DNA of 64,000 bases from Excoecaria cochinchinensis (taxonomy: Eukaryota; Streptophyta; Magnoliopsida; Malpighiales; Euphorbiaceae). Location: the NCBI GenBank assembly GCA_947683425.1, contig CANTUQ010000037.1:62001-126000 (forward strand), in the 5' to 3' direction. The notes beneath the pieces were generated by a model that did no database searches, was not told the DNA's origin, and saw only the letters and a list, made by a program, of their open reading frames with translations. Positions 46,317-57,978 of the stretch are shown piece after piece (position 1 is the stretch's first letter; every line of letters begins with the position of its first letter). The position numbers and the translations under genes are program-made.

Positions 46317-48701
46317 TATAACATGCACTATTTTTGACTTATTCTTGAAAGTTCGCTTTTAGGACCCAAGATCGGATGAAGGTTAATTAAACTCGTGAAG
46401 AATGGTCACTTCTCAATAGACAGGGATTTAACCCAAATCGCTAAGGCTCGAGCCTTAAAAAAGGCATGAGATAGCATCTCGGGGTACCCCTATTATATTA
46501 TTGGCAATCAAACTACGAGAGCATCTATTTAGTCACCAAGAGGTAGGTATTATGGAGTCACCACCCAACAAAATATTAGGAAAGTAAATCTAACCTCATG
46601 AAGACTAAACCAGAGATGGTTCAGGAATTCACTCTTACTTATACCTTTGTTAATATTTATATAAACGAATTTTTAAGATCAATTCTGTACTTCTTTTCGC
46701 ACACAATTTATAAAGATAAATAAATAAAACACAACATAAGCAATGTAAATAAAGCTATGGAAGAAATAAAGTAAAATTGTCCCAAAGAAATGCAAAATAA
46801 AACATACATAAAACGGGGAATTCATTTAAGTGGAAACATTGGTTCCCTTATGTATATTTACAAAAATGAAGAGTTCTTGAAAACTTTTTAAAAAAGATGG
46901 GATGAGTGATCCCATTTTGATAAAAGAGAAACTCTTCCTTTGTATGTCATTTTGGGATAAAAATTTGGACATTGGTCCTATTTAAAAAATTTCATTTTTA
47001 TTTGTATAAAATTTTTTGGTGAATTGTCATGTTAGCAAATGAATAATTCCTTTATTATTACAAATCCAAACCAAAGAAAGGCAAACTAAAAATTGAAAAT
47101 AAATAAAGTACAAAATCTTACTATAATCTATGCATCCTAGCCTCTGAATCTCCACTCATTGGGAAATGCACGTATGCGAGATATTTGGGCCAAAAAAGAT
47201 AAGAGAAAAGCAAATAAATTGGAAACATAATAAATAAAAAAAACAAATACTTAGAGAAATAATAAATAAATGCAAACTAGAATAATAAAAACAAAATAAA
47301 AAGGACAAAGAGCATATAAATGACTGAAAAAAAATTGCATGCTAGAAATCAAGAAATTAAAATAAATCATGTGATGCAACATAAAAGGAAAAAAATGCAT
47401 GAAAGATCTAAACCTAACAATCTAGGGAGTCACAGATAGCCAAGAAAGAAAGAGGGACTGGCAGCCAAAGAGCGAGCAACGGGAAGGAAAGCCCCGCTAC
47501 ATCCCATCACTTTCTATGAGTGATGAGAATCGCTAAAGCTTTCTTCCCTTTGGTCGCGCCTTGAGCACAGTCCTGAGAGCAGAAATGTGAATTAAGTTAT
47601 TTTCATGCAAAAAATGAGCCTAAACACTCATGTAATAACCTAACAGTATGATAAAATCACAACTAGAATTCTAGAACTTATTTAAATCATGGAAAACTAA
47701 AAACAACAAAAAATTACAGATTTAACCATAAAAAAGCATAAATGGAGAAAAACCCATAAATATGCCTTTCTACATGATTCTTAATTATTTTCAATCAATA
47801 ATGGCATAATAAACCTAGAAGAAATACCTTAGCATGCAAAATAACATGGAATCACAGAAATCAAAATCACAAATAATGGATATGAAAATATCTACATGTT
47901 GTTTAATAGATTTTAAACACGGATAAAATGAGAGACTGGGCCCAAAATATTACCCTCAGTGTATTTGGTTACGAGAAATAAGGAGAACTACGCTTTGTCC
48001 CTTTCCTTGGATTTCATAGGAATAAAAAAAATTCTTAGGGAAAAATTTGTTCTGTAAAAGACCTTCTCTCTTTTTTCCAAAAAAGAGTCCCTCTCTTTGC
48101 CTTTTTCTGGGTTATTATCCATTTTTTAAAAAATGGAATTCCCTCTCTTCTCTAGGGTTTTCCTATATTTTTTTGGGGAAAATTTCTCTCCCTAACTTTT
48201 GAAAATCAAGATCCCAAAAAACTCTCCCCAAATATCTTTTCCCAAATCTATTTTAAAGGATTTAAATCTTCCCACCACAGATGGGCGACACTCTCTCCCA
48301 TAGACGAGCGGCAGTGAAAAATGAAGTTGAAATTACTAATGTGCCCTCTTGTCATGACTCAGCTGACTTATGCCCGTGACTTGTGAAACTCAGTAAGTTA
48401 CGGGTAGAAAGGGAGATGGGTACAAAGCCTACGAGCGAGTGGCATAAAGGGCAAATAGGTGACAGATGGGTGTCTCTGATTGAGAGGCAGGCGTCTGTTA
48501 ACCAAAAAGTTAAATTTTTGCAATTAAAACCTCATTTCAGCTCTGACAAAAGCAAAAGGCTAAGCCCGAGGAAAACCCTTTAAAAAAAATTATGAAAACC
48601 AATGATGATGACTGGCACTTTCATTCTCCACCTATAACATAGGTAACATCATCATCATTAGATAACTCTTATCTGGGCTGTCTCGAGACCCGGTTTCTAC
48701 A
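46317..48701 (-). mobile_element. 5' LTR of Tat/Ogre element 2
   Basis: Minus-strand start TGTAGAAACCGGGTCTCG at 48701, end next to the primer-like site at 46317 (CA changed to TA), 2385 bp. Shares GGTGGCGACT- and CCCAACAAAATATTAGG-type blocks with the LTR at 56151-62429. A patch of GTGACTC words is at 48352-48405. To its right lies Tekay integrase DNA, which it interrupts. Confidence 0.8.
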
Positions 48702-48789
48702 GAGTCGTTTAAGTAATCTAAAGATCCTAATGAATAAATACATAGCAAAAAGAATTTAAAAGCTAAACCTATACATCATGTTATATGTG

Positions 48790-49569
48790 CTTAAAGATAT
48801 GTTAAGGAGTTGTGTTTTGGAATTTGGAAGCAACTAGAAAATATATCTTCCCTTAGCTTAATTTGCCTACAAAAATTGCTACTAGGCAAGCATACAGATG
48901 GCACCCTATGAAGCTTTGTATGGAAGGAGATGCAGGACTTTTTTTTTTTTATGTTGGATAGAGCTTAGAGAAAACAAGCTGGTTGGATCATATTTAATTC
49001 AAGAAATAGAAGAAAAAGTCTGTATGATTAAAGAAAGACTAAAATCTACATTAAATTGATAGAAGTCATATACGGAGCTGAAGAGTAAGGGCCTAAAATT
49101 CCAAGTTAGAGAAAAAGTGTTTCTCAAAGTGTCGCCCTGGAGGAAAATAATAAGATTTGGCAAGAAGGGTAAGTTAAGTCCTAGGTTTATTGACCCATAA
49201 GAGATTCTAGAATGTGTGAGACTAGTAGCCTACATAGTAGCTTTACCTTCTAAGTTAAAGAGGATCAATGATGTCTTCCATGTGTCCATGTTATGAAGAT
49301 ATTGATCCAACCCAGCACACATTATTAAACTAGGGAAAGTGCAGATAAGATCCGACCTAACTCATTATTAGGAACCGGTGAGGATACTTGCAAGGGCAGT
49401 CAGACAGTTGAGGAACAAATAGGTACCACTAGTCTAAGTACTTTGGATGCGTCACAACATTAGGGGAATTATATGGAAGCCAAAGGAGACCATGAGACAA
49501 CAATATCCACAACTATTTAATCCAAGTAAATTTCAAGCTGAAATTTTAATTAGTAGGGAAGAAATGTAA
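48790..49569 (+). pseudogene. Tekay chromovirus integrase C-terminus and chromodomain
   Basis: From 48790 the frame reads LKDMLRSCVLEFGSN, stop, YLPLA, stop, FAYKNCY, then IQMAPYEALYGRRCRT near 48892, the conserved end of the integrase core. After a frame change come KVFLKVSPWRKIIRFGKKGK and LSPRFIDP (GPF/Y-type module), VFHVSML, and the chromodomain-like EPVRILARAVRQLRNK, VPLV and WKPKETMRQQYPQLF. Multiple stops and shifts show long decay. In live relatives the chromodomain steers insertion to heterochromatin. The reading ends at the 3' LTR. Confidence 0.88.
49554..49564 (+). promoter_or_regulatory. Polypurine tract before LTR Y
   Basis: GTAGGGAAGAA directly precedes TGTAACG. It lies at the expected place between pol and the 3' LTR. 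Confidence 0.6.
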
Positions 49570-51464
49570 CGTCTAAAAAATTTCGATTTTGTGAATAGTA
49601 CTTTTCGAACTGTGAATAGTGCCACATAGGGTGAATAGTACCACCCCGAGACTGTAATACACTTTCTTTGAGTATTAGAAAGTACAATTCATAAAGAGTC
49701 CGAAGATGTAATTTGAGATGAAATTGAGGTTAAAAAAGTCAAATTAAAATAAGTATCAGGTTCGGTGTGAATAGTACACACGTTGACCAAGATCAAAAAA
49801 ATTATCCAATACCTCTGTAAATTTATTCAACCATGGGAATACATTATAAATGCTAGAATAAAATTTTTAAAGATGAAAAATTGAAATAAAATTGAGATAA
49901 AAAAAGTGAATTATCGGACCGGTAAAAATACCATTTGACTGAAAAATTCACCGAAACGATGCAGTTTTGACCTAAAATTTTGTACACACCTAAAGGAATA
50001 TTTATATATATTTATGGACATATCTTCATGGGAATTACATAAAGAAAATGTGGAACCCATGAAAAGTTGACAAGTGGATTAATATTGGCCCTTAGATTAA
50101 ATAGTGCTTGATTTAACCTTGGCCTTCCACTTAGGTACATATAAATGGGAGGGAAGAGTGTAGAAATTTCATAAAAACACATATATCTTCTTCCATCACA
50201 TGGCTGAAATCCATCCTCTCCATCTCTCTCTCCATTTTTGTTCTATAATTCACCAAAATTTGCTTGATTTCCACCTTAATTTCAATCCTAAATCCAATTC
50301 TAGCCATCCTCCCTACAATATCCAAGTGATTATTGAAGAAATAGTCAAGGAATTTTGAAGGAATTGTGTAGGGAAAATCTCACCAAGTAAGTTGTTAGAA
50401 TTTTTAGAAATTAATGTTAGAATTGATAAATATGACTAGTATACAAGTTAAATTTGATGAAATTGAAAGAATAATTGGGTGAATTTCTCTCAATGAATTT
50501 TGACTAGGTGAAGAAAAAAGAAAGGAAAAGAGAAAGAAAAGGAAGTTTAGCAAAGGAGCATAGGAGAAAAGGTTTGTGGATACGTAAAACTTGCATATTT
50601 CATGTTTTCTTAATTATGTATGTAATTGAGAATTGTGTGAATGATGTTTTAATTGAAATTGAGGTTATGAAAGTTAAATTAAAGATAAAATAAGGTGTTT
50701 CATAGGTTAAAATTTATGTTAAAGAACTTAACTTGATAAGACATAATTTGGCATGCATTATGTAAGTGTGTGAGAAATTTATGTGCATGTAATATTGATG
50801 AATTTGTAGTATATATAATTATATGGAAAATGCCTTAAGAACATAATTGAAACAAATGATGGAAGGGAAAAGAGAACTTTAGGTGGAAACAAGTTGTGGC
50901 TGAGTTGAACTTAGGTTAGGAATTGATGATATTTTCTCATACTTGAACTAATATTAGTCTCAAAGGCAGATTAACATGAAATTAAGAATGGAATTATAAT
51001 GAGAAATTTGATGCTTGGTTAAATCCATGTATGTGTGAGAAATAATACGTATATTTTTGAAGTGGAATGCAATGAAGTGAATTTGCCAAAAGAATTGATG
51101 GAAATGAGATTAAGTAATGAAATGCGATGAATGATGGCCAATGAGCATGGTACATGAATTATGTGTTAAAACATAATGTGAAATTGTGAAACAAAAGGGT
51201 ATGTGAAATTAATAAAAGAAATAAAATGATGATATTGTTGTTCCCTTAATAACTAGTACCGAGTCATGACAACTCACATTTGTAGGCCAATGGTAGTCTA
51301 CACAGTCACATAGTGGCATTATGTGACTGTTAGAGCATTTGACCCCTAACTGGTCACTTTAACACTGTCAGAGCATTTGACCCCCAAGTAGTCACTTTGA
51401 CAAATTTGGACCTTTATGGTCCTTATTCCATATATCCGGTTTGTGGATTTCCACTGGATATTAT
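49565..51464 (+). mobile_element. Tekay 3' LTR Y, interrupted by LTR A
   Basis: Starts TGTAACGTC after the polypurine tract. The reverse complements of X1/X2 show the same parts: GTGAATAGTAC-type repeats near the start, a TATA box (50140-50146) and the GTCATGAC block near 51264 with AGGCCAATGGTAG. It breaks off at 51464 in a sequence matching the GATTTCTGCCGATTAATAC part of X2, where LTR A begins. It ties the AT-rich X family of LTRs to a Tekay pol. Confidence 0.75.
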
Positions 51465-52352
51465 TGTAACACCCCTCCCATAGATCCCTCAAATAGGCAT
51501 TACAAATTAATACAAACAAATAGGAGTATTACACCGCAGAAAGTTAAACCTTAATTTAATATCCTATTTACTAACATATTAACATGATAAACATGTTTAT
51601 GAGTAATTAACATAGTTAACATTTACCGTTTTGTGGAGAACATTACAAAATATTACATTTAAAATTCCTTCACATAGAAAAAGATATAAAAAGTAATTTC
51701 TAAAAACTAATAAAAAAATTTTCCCTTGTGACAAAACTCCAAACTTTGCACTGGGCCTAGCCTATGCAGCTTGTCCTCGCAACTTACTCCAAAGCCTAAA
51801 CCTATACGAATGAAAACCCTTTCTAAGCATAAAGCTTAGTGGGGAATAAAAGAATTATAAACGACTACTCATAGCAGTCGTTACATAAGCACACACAAGC
51901 TTAACAAATATATTAATAAAAGATAAACTTGAAATCATAAAAAATATGTGCTACATGAGGTAAATTTTACTATTCTTACATTCCAAATTCAGATTAGGGA
52001 TAAATATTTATCAAATCCAAAATTCATAACTCTTAAGTCAAAATTGCCTGCCTTACTAGATAGTGGATAACGGGGAGATACCGGACTTCCCGGAGGAAGT
52101 AAGCCAAAACTAGGCATTTTCGGCAAGAAATCAAATAAGATTCCCAAAAATGTAATATCAGAACGGGTATTCTCATAAGAAAATGGGACAATTGTCTCTG
52201 TAAGACGACACTATAGTGTTATGGCATAGCAGCTACATCAGACTCCCTATAGGCATGCCTATCTATATCCACACCTTAGACATCTAGGCAAGCTACTGAA
52301 TGTAAAAATTTTAAGTGGTTCATAATTAATTACAGGTGATTAAACTTATACA

Positions 52353-52440
<88 letters not shown>

Positions 52441-52457
52441 CATGAAAATGCGCCAAG
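51465..52457 (-). mobile_element. Tekay-type LTR A, 3' part
   Basis: Opens TGTAACACCCC. It has CTAAGC...GCTTAG (51823-51839), TAGTGGATAACGGGG (about 52065) and ATAGGCATGCCTAT (52249-52262), all in minus orientation. It is broken at 52457 by LTR B. The remainder should lie beyond the window. Confidence 0.75.
52349..52440. repeat. Compound microsatellite
   Basis: Consecutive runs of CATA, TA, CA and TA units over about 90 bp in LTR A. Probably variable between individuals. The minus-strand ORF here encodes only dipeptide repeats. Confidence 0.9.
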
Positions 52458-53166
52458 TGTAACGCCCCAATACCCCTTGGAAGGATATAGGGACGCTACA
52501 CAATGCTAAACAATACTTAATCACTATTAAAACCACTATTAACACTATCACTAACATTAGTCCATATAGCTTACATATTACAATACAGAGTTACATATTA
52601 CATTGGGATGCTATGATATACAAAAATGGAGCTCTACATATATAATGTCAAAATGAAAACAATCTACCTAGAAGACTTCAAGCTCCTATAGTGGCCTGCA
52701 GTAACTCCTTCCAAAATTATGAACTCCAAACAATAAACCTACACGGGAGATAAACACTCGTGCTAAGCGATAATGCTTAGTGGGGATAAAAACAAGCAAT
52801 ACTAATACAAGCATTCATATATTAATATAAAATAATATAACATGCTTTAATCACAAAGAACACCATGATTTAGCAATCCATTCCTTAGTTCCCTAACATG
52901 CCCACATTCAATAATCCATATTTTAAAGTAACAATAATCAATTCACAATGCCAGCGGAAGGCTTTAATGTCATCAATGCATATAGCTAACATTACCATGT
53001 ATCATAATAATAATGTCACTCAATATGGCATCACTATCACTACCACTAGTCAAAATAAGTACTAACTTGTTATATGCACATGTACACATTATTGTCGTTA
53101 CTATATACCATTACTTCCATATAGATAGCCTGAATCATATAGAAGTGGATATGGGTACGCTAATAA
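52458..53166 (-). mobile_element. Tekay-type LTR B, first segment
   Basis: Starts TGTAACGCCCC and has CTAAGCgataatGCTTAG at 52763-52780. Interrupted at 53166 by solo LTR C, whose target duplication AATAA is exact. Confidence 0.8.
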
Positions 53167-54108
53167 TGTAACACCCCGATTCCCACCCTAGAAGTGTGAG
53201 CTTGTGTGTGTATATGTGTGTTTGAATATGTTATGCCTTTATGTTATATTTTTTTATTATGGGGAATTTGTATGTTGGGATTAGAAGAAGAAGTAGAGAG
53301 GAATTTGCCATAGCTCACCATTAGATCTTGATCTTTTTGGAGGGTGGAGATGAAAGGAAAAGAAAAGGGAAGTTTGACTTAAAGAGAGAGAGAGAGAGAG
53401 AGAGAGAGAATGTGAGGACAGCTTTGGCCCTCTCTCCCATTCAGCTCTTCCTCCCTCTGTGTTCTTCTTCTTTTCTTCTTCTTTCTTCCTCTTTGGTCAT
53501 CCCCACAAGCCCTTGGATTTCTGAGATGGTCTTGGCAAATTCTAGTGTGTGGGTAAGTTGTTGTTTTTGTTGTTGTTGTTGTTGTTGTTGTTCTTCTTTC
53601 CTCATTGTGCTTTCCATTGGTGTGGTTGTGCTGGTATTTAGGGTTTTGAGTTTTGTGTGTTTTGGGGTTTATTTGTTCAGAGTTGCCTCTAAAGGAAGCC
53701 AAAGGTAAAGAGAAGGTTGGAGGGAGTTCATCCAAGTGATTGTGGTAGAGCTTTGTATCTTAAGGTTTGAGAATTTTGTGTTATGAATAATATTTATTTA
53801 TGATATAAATTTATTGTAATTAATTATATTGAGCATGATTATATGTATATTTACGTGAGTGTTGGTAGTTTTGTGTTGAAGTTATAATGATTTGTAGTGA
53901 AATTGTTAATGTGATAATATGATGAAAGGTGTGATTTTGGTATGATTTTAGGTTAATTAATGAATTAAGTTGCTTGAGATGTTTATTAGGAACTTTATCT
54001 TGATAGAATTGAGTTTCGATGATATAATTTGAGAGTGGTGTTGTAATTGGATTTTGGGGTTGAGGTTTGGGGAAGTGTATGGCATGAATTTTTTGGGTTT
54101 TTGATGAG

Positions 54109-54481
54109 TCACACGGTGGTATAGAATGCCTTACCACCGTGTGATTGAATTTCTGGGTTAAGCATTGGTTGTCCATGGGATTACATGGTGGTAAGGGTTT
54201 GCCATATCATAGTGTAAATGCCTACTATTTTGATGAGTTGCTATGGTTCTTGGTTTACACAGGGGTATGGGTTCGTCATACTGCCGTGTAAATACATTCT
54301 ATTTTGATGAATTGTTTTGGTGCATTTGTACACGGCAGTAAGGTTTCGTCATACCGCTGTGTAAATGTATTCTATTTTCGAAGGAGTTTTGGCTTGACAG
54401 GCCACACGGTGGTAAGGTTTTCTTTACCACTATGTCGAATGTCTTATACGGCGGTAAGGTTTTGTCATACAGCCGTGTAAA
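54109..54481. repeat. CACACGGTGGTA...TACCACCGTGTG palindrome array in LTR C
   Basis: Units such as CACACGGTGGTA...TACCACCGTGTG (54110-54143), TACACGGCAGTA...ATACCGCTGTGTAAA (about 54331-54367) and ATACGGCGGTAAGG...CATACAGCCGTGTAAA (about 54445-54481), with loops of 10-16 bases. Arms co-vary partly (GGTGGTA/TACCACC, GGCAGTA/TACCGC). Confidence 0.85.
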
Positions 54482-54689
54482 AGCTTCCTGTTTTGAAAAT
54501 TGAATTTTTGAGTTTTGTCTTATTTGTCTATTTTTGAGTACATTATTACTTTTAGTTTTTATCTATTGGATTATTGTCTAGTAGATGTTGTTGAATTGAA
54601 GCATTTACCTTGAGATATGTTTAAATTCTTATGTGATGAGTATGGGATATTGTATTGATGCCTAACCTGCAAGTCAAATAAGTGGATAG

Positions 54690-54895
54690 ATAGGCATGCC
54701 TATAGAGTTCAATTAGCTGCAGCCATGCGTTTTGGACCCTGATCAGGTCCCCATTTTGATCCTCGCGATCCCTTTTGAATTTGGATCTTATTTAAGATCC
54801 CATGCAAAAATATTTTAGAACAAAAGAAAGGAGTCATTTTGATACCTTCGGGTATCCATGCATTTAGAAAAGAATTGTTGATACCTTTGGGTATC
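54690..54895 (+). repeat. Stem-loop ladder in LTR C
   Basis: ATAGGCATGCCTAT (54690-54703), GGACC...GGTCC (54734-54750), GATC...GATC (54758-54770), GGATCTT...AAGATCC (54783-54800), then two GATACC...GGTATC units (54841-54856, 54880-54895). Same order and similar spacing as at 25437 and 28375, with the GTAC hairpins replaced by GATACC ones. Confidence 0.85.
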
Positions 54896-55635
54896 TATGC
54901 ATTTACTCGTTATCCACTATTTTGAATGGGCAGGTTTACTATAATTATATGTATATAACTTTGATACGATGCGTATTACTATGATTCATTTCAGAATATG
55001 TGGTTCTATGAATAGTGCTGAGGAAGTATTCGATTTGTTGAATCTATGTGCACTTTATGGATTGTTTAATAAGGCTTTAATGTTCCGTATGTGCCATGTG
55101 TATGCGAATTGCTTTGACGTCCACTGTGAGTGGTTGTATTCTTTTTGTTTTCCCCACTAAGTGTTATCGCTTAGCATGGGTGTTTCATCTGTGTAGGTGT
55201 GGAAGCAGTCAGATTTTTTAAGTAGATCGATCCGCTATCAGCTAGGCCAACGCAATCGAGGGAGTTTTATAGTATAGGGTTTTGTAGTTTGAAATTTTGT
55301 AGTATGTAATCTAGTTCTCTGATGTAAAGCTCTTTATTTTGTATCTTATAAGATACCATTTTCGCTATGTATATTCTATTTTGTAATAGATGATTTTGTA
55401 ATTCAGCTTTGTAATGAATATGTTTAAGATATTAATGAAAGCTTCAGTAATTCTGGGTTCACCTATCTATCGATGTTTTGTTTTAAATTTCGAGAAGTTT
55501 AATTTATTTTGTTTTTGAGGTATGTTTAATTGATGCATGCATTGTTCAGTGTTGTGTGTGGCAACCCTTATCTATTGGGGCACTTCCTTCTTCCCGAGGA
55601 GTGAGTTTCGTTACGTATAGGTAAAGGGTGTTACA

Positions 55636-56150
55636 AATAATATATTATCACTAAATCACTGGATGCCCATCGGTATCAAACACTAAACACCCGTCGGTGT
55701 CGCACTGGCAGCTGCCAATCACTAGCCCTTTATAAGCATACTTATCTATTCACGACTCGATTACAGACTTAACGATTAATTCACTTAACATATATTTATT
55801 CACCAAGTATTATTCATTTGCATAGTATTATTGTTCGCATAGTAAGGCACTCATGCAGTTTCCCTAAAGCAACATCATGGTATAAGTCATCATGTAGAAC
55901 AAACTCGCATCATGTTATTTAAAATATAGTCATTCATATAACATCAATGTTCTCAAGTATAATACACTTATTAATCCTTTACGCATAACAATTATAAGTA
56001 GCATAATATAATTCATAAGAATTAAAAACAAAAGATTCATGAAAATGTGCTAAGCATGATTTAGAAAAGTCAGATAGAAATTGGGTGCAAAACGAAATCA
56101 AAATCACATATTAAAACTAAAAATGAAGTGTTACAGGTGGGCAGACTTTC
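55636..56150 (-). mobile_element. LTR B, second segment
   Basis: Resumes after LTR C. It contains CATCGGTATC and CCGTCGGTGTCG (short-hairpin module), ATAAGCATACTTAT (55732-55745) next to TCTATTCACGACTCG, and at its end the first half of a TTACACGGTGGGCA palindrome unit (56131-56144). Interrupted again by a Tat/Ogre LTR. Confidence 0.75.
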
Positions 56151-57922
56151 TTGTTATAGACACTAGGTCCTGAGGCGACTTCTAATCAGGGATACCTAAT
56201 AAGGATATTGTTGATCATAATAAACAAGGAATGGAAGTGTTAGGCTCTCCCCTGGGTTTTATGTTTATTAAAAAAATTGTCTTTTACGGCTTTATTATGT
56301 ATTTTTTAGTGTTTAAAAATCCCTTTTTGGGGTTTTACTCTTATTCCCTTATTGTCAGGGCAAAAATGCATGATTTTAAGGGTAAAAAGTGATTTAGTAT
56401 TGAGTCACTCCATTAACTCACTAGTCTAGGCTGTGACTCAACTAAAAGGGGCAAAATGGATATTTTCTTGAAGCCCACAAGAATTCAAAATAAGCCCACC
56501 TTAAGTCACTCCCGTGACTCAACGAGTCAAGTGAGTGACTCACTTGTTTTGTTATTTTTCTCTATTATTTTACAATTGGTAACATGGAAAAATCTATTTG
56601 ATCCTATCTGAGCATTTATTGCTCATCATAAGGGCATCTAAGAGGCAGGAAAATCATTTCAAAGGAGGGCTCTCTCTTTCTCTATTATGTTTTCTCTCTA
56701 AACACAAACACACACACTCTATAATTTAAAACCAAAAAACAGAGGAAAAAGGGAGAGGCCATAAAGCACATGATCTTTGATCTTTGAGCAACCAAACTGA
56801 GGGTAATATTCTTGAGCCCCCAAGATTTATTCATCTGGTGTTTAGGATCATTAGCTTACTGTAAATATTTATTTCCCTCTTTTATGCCTAATTTTCTTTG
56901 TTCTTTTATTTCATTTATTCTTGCTTACTTGGGTTGGTTTTTCTTATGATTTTATTCATTAATACATAAAAACCTCTTAAAATTGTGCAAAAATTAAGTA
57001 AACCTCCCTCTATTTCTTTACTTTTTTATTTTTATTTTCTTATTTCTTTAGGTCACTCAATTTAAGTTTGTAAATTTGTTATTTCTTGTTATTTGTGTTT
57101 ATTTTGATCATTAATCTTTGAAAACCTATTAAATTCATGTCAAAAGTGGGCAAATGAGATATTGGAATTTTATTATTCATCATCTTCAACCTTGAATTCA
57201 AAACTTTAAATTCTTTATTTCTTGATTTAATTTTAGTTTTTTTTTCATGTAAATTATGTTTTTCATGCATAAAAGTGAGTTTTTCAACTTTTCTATGCAC
57301 TAAAATTGCTTAAAAATTGCATTTTGGATCATTTTGAAGGCTACCCGCGTCGTTCTAGTGTTAAAATTGAATTTCAGGGCTGAGTCATAGCCATAAGAGC
57401 GTGCCTCGCTGGGTGACTCACGGCCTTAGCCTGTGAAACACCCATGACTCAGCCCTTTTCTACCTCAACTCTCTCGTGACTTAGTCCCAGTTTCTCTCCC
57501 TTCTCGCCAGTCCCAGTTTCTCTCCCTTCTCGCACGTGGGTCTAGCTCTCTCCGTTACTCCTCTCGCGCTCATGTTGACTTCTTCTGCCTGCTGCCCTTC
57601 TTACATCCCTCACATTACCTTCGATGATTTTGCATGGCGTTACTCACTTGTTTGGCCACCGTCAACTTCTTGCATGCATTTTGAATTGTTTTCTTATTTC
57701 ACTTATTTAATTTTCTTGATTTGACATAAGTTCTATTTTATTACTTTATTGTCATCTTTTATTTTGTGAATATATTTTATGTGTCATGATAATTTATTTT
57801 ATTTTCTATTTACGTAATATTGTTCATAATAATTTGTTAAATTGATTTAATTTGAGTTATTATTATTATTACTACTATTACTGCTACTACTACTGCTACT
57901 ACTACTACTGCTATTATATTAC

Positions 57923-57969
<47 letters not shown>

Positions 57970-57978
57970 TGTTAAAAT

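Larger units (their letters stand above)
53167..55635 (+). mobile_element. Solo Tekay-type LTR C with exact target duplication
   Basis: TGTAACACCCC...GGGTGTTACA, 2469 bp, flanked by AATAA at 53162-53166 and 55636-55640. It contains (GA)n (53385-53410), (GTT)n (53560-53592), the CACGGTGGTA word array (54109-54481), the stem-loop ladder (54690-54895) and CTAAG...CTTAG (55157-55174) followed by GTGTAGGTGTGG. No internal region, hence a solo LTR formed by LTR-LTR recombination. ORFs within are chance. Confidence 0.92.

Noticed and set aside
53328..53735. Overlapping ORFs on both strands in LTR C
   Set aside because: Built on (GA)n and (GTT)n microsatellites in an LTR leader; no conserved domain.
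56129..56135. TGTTACA read as an LTR end
   Set aside because: Context shows it is half of a TTACACGGTGGGCA palindrome unit of LTR B, with the partner half at 62432.
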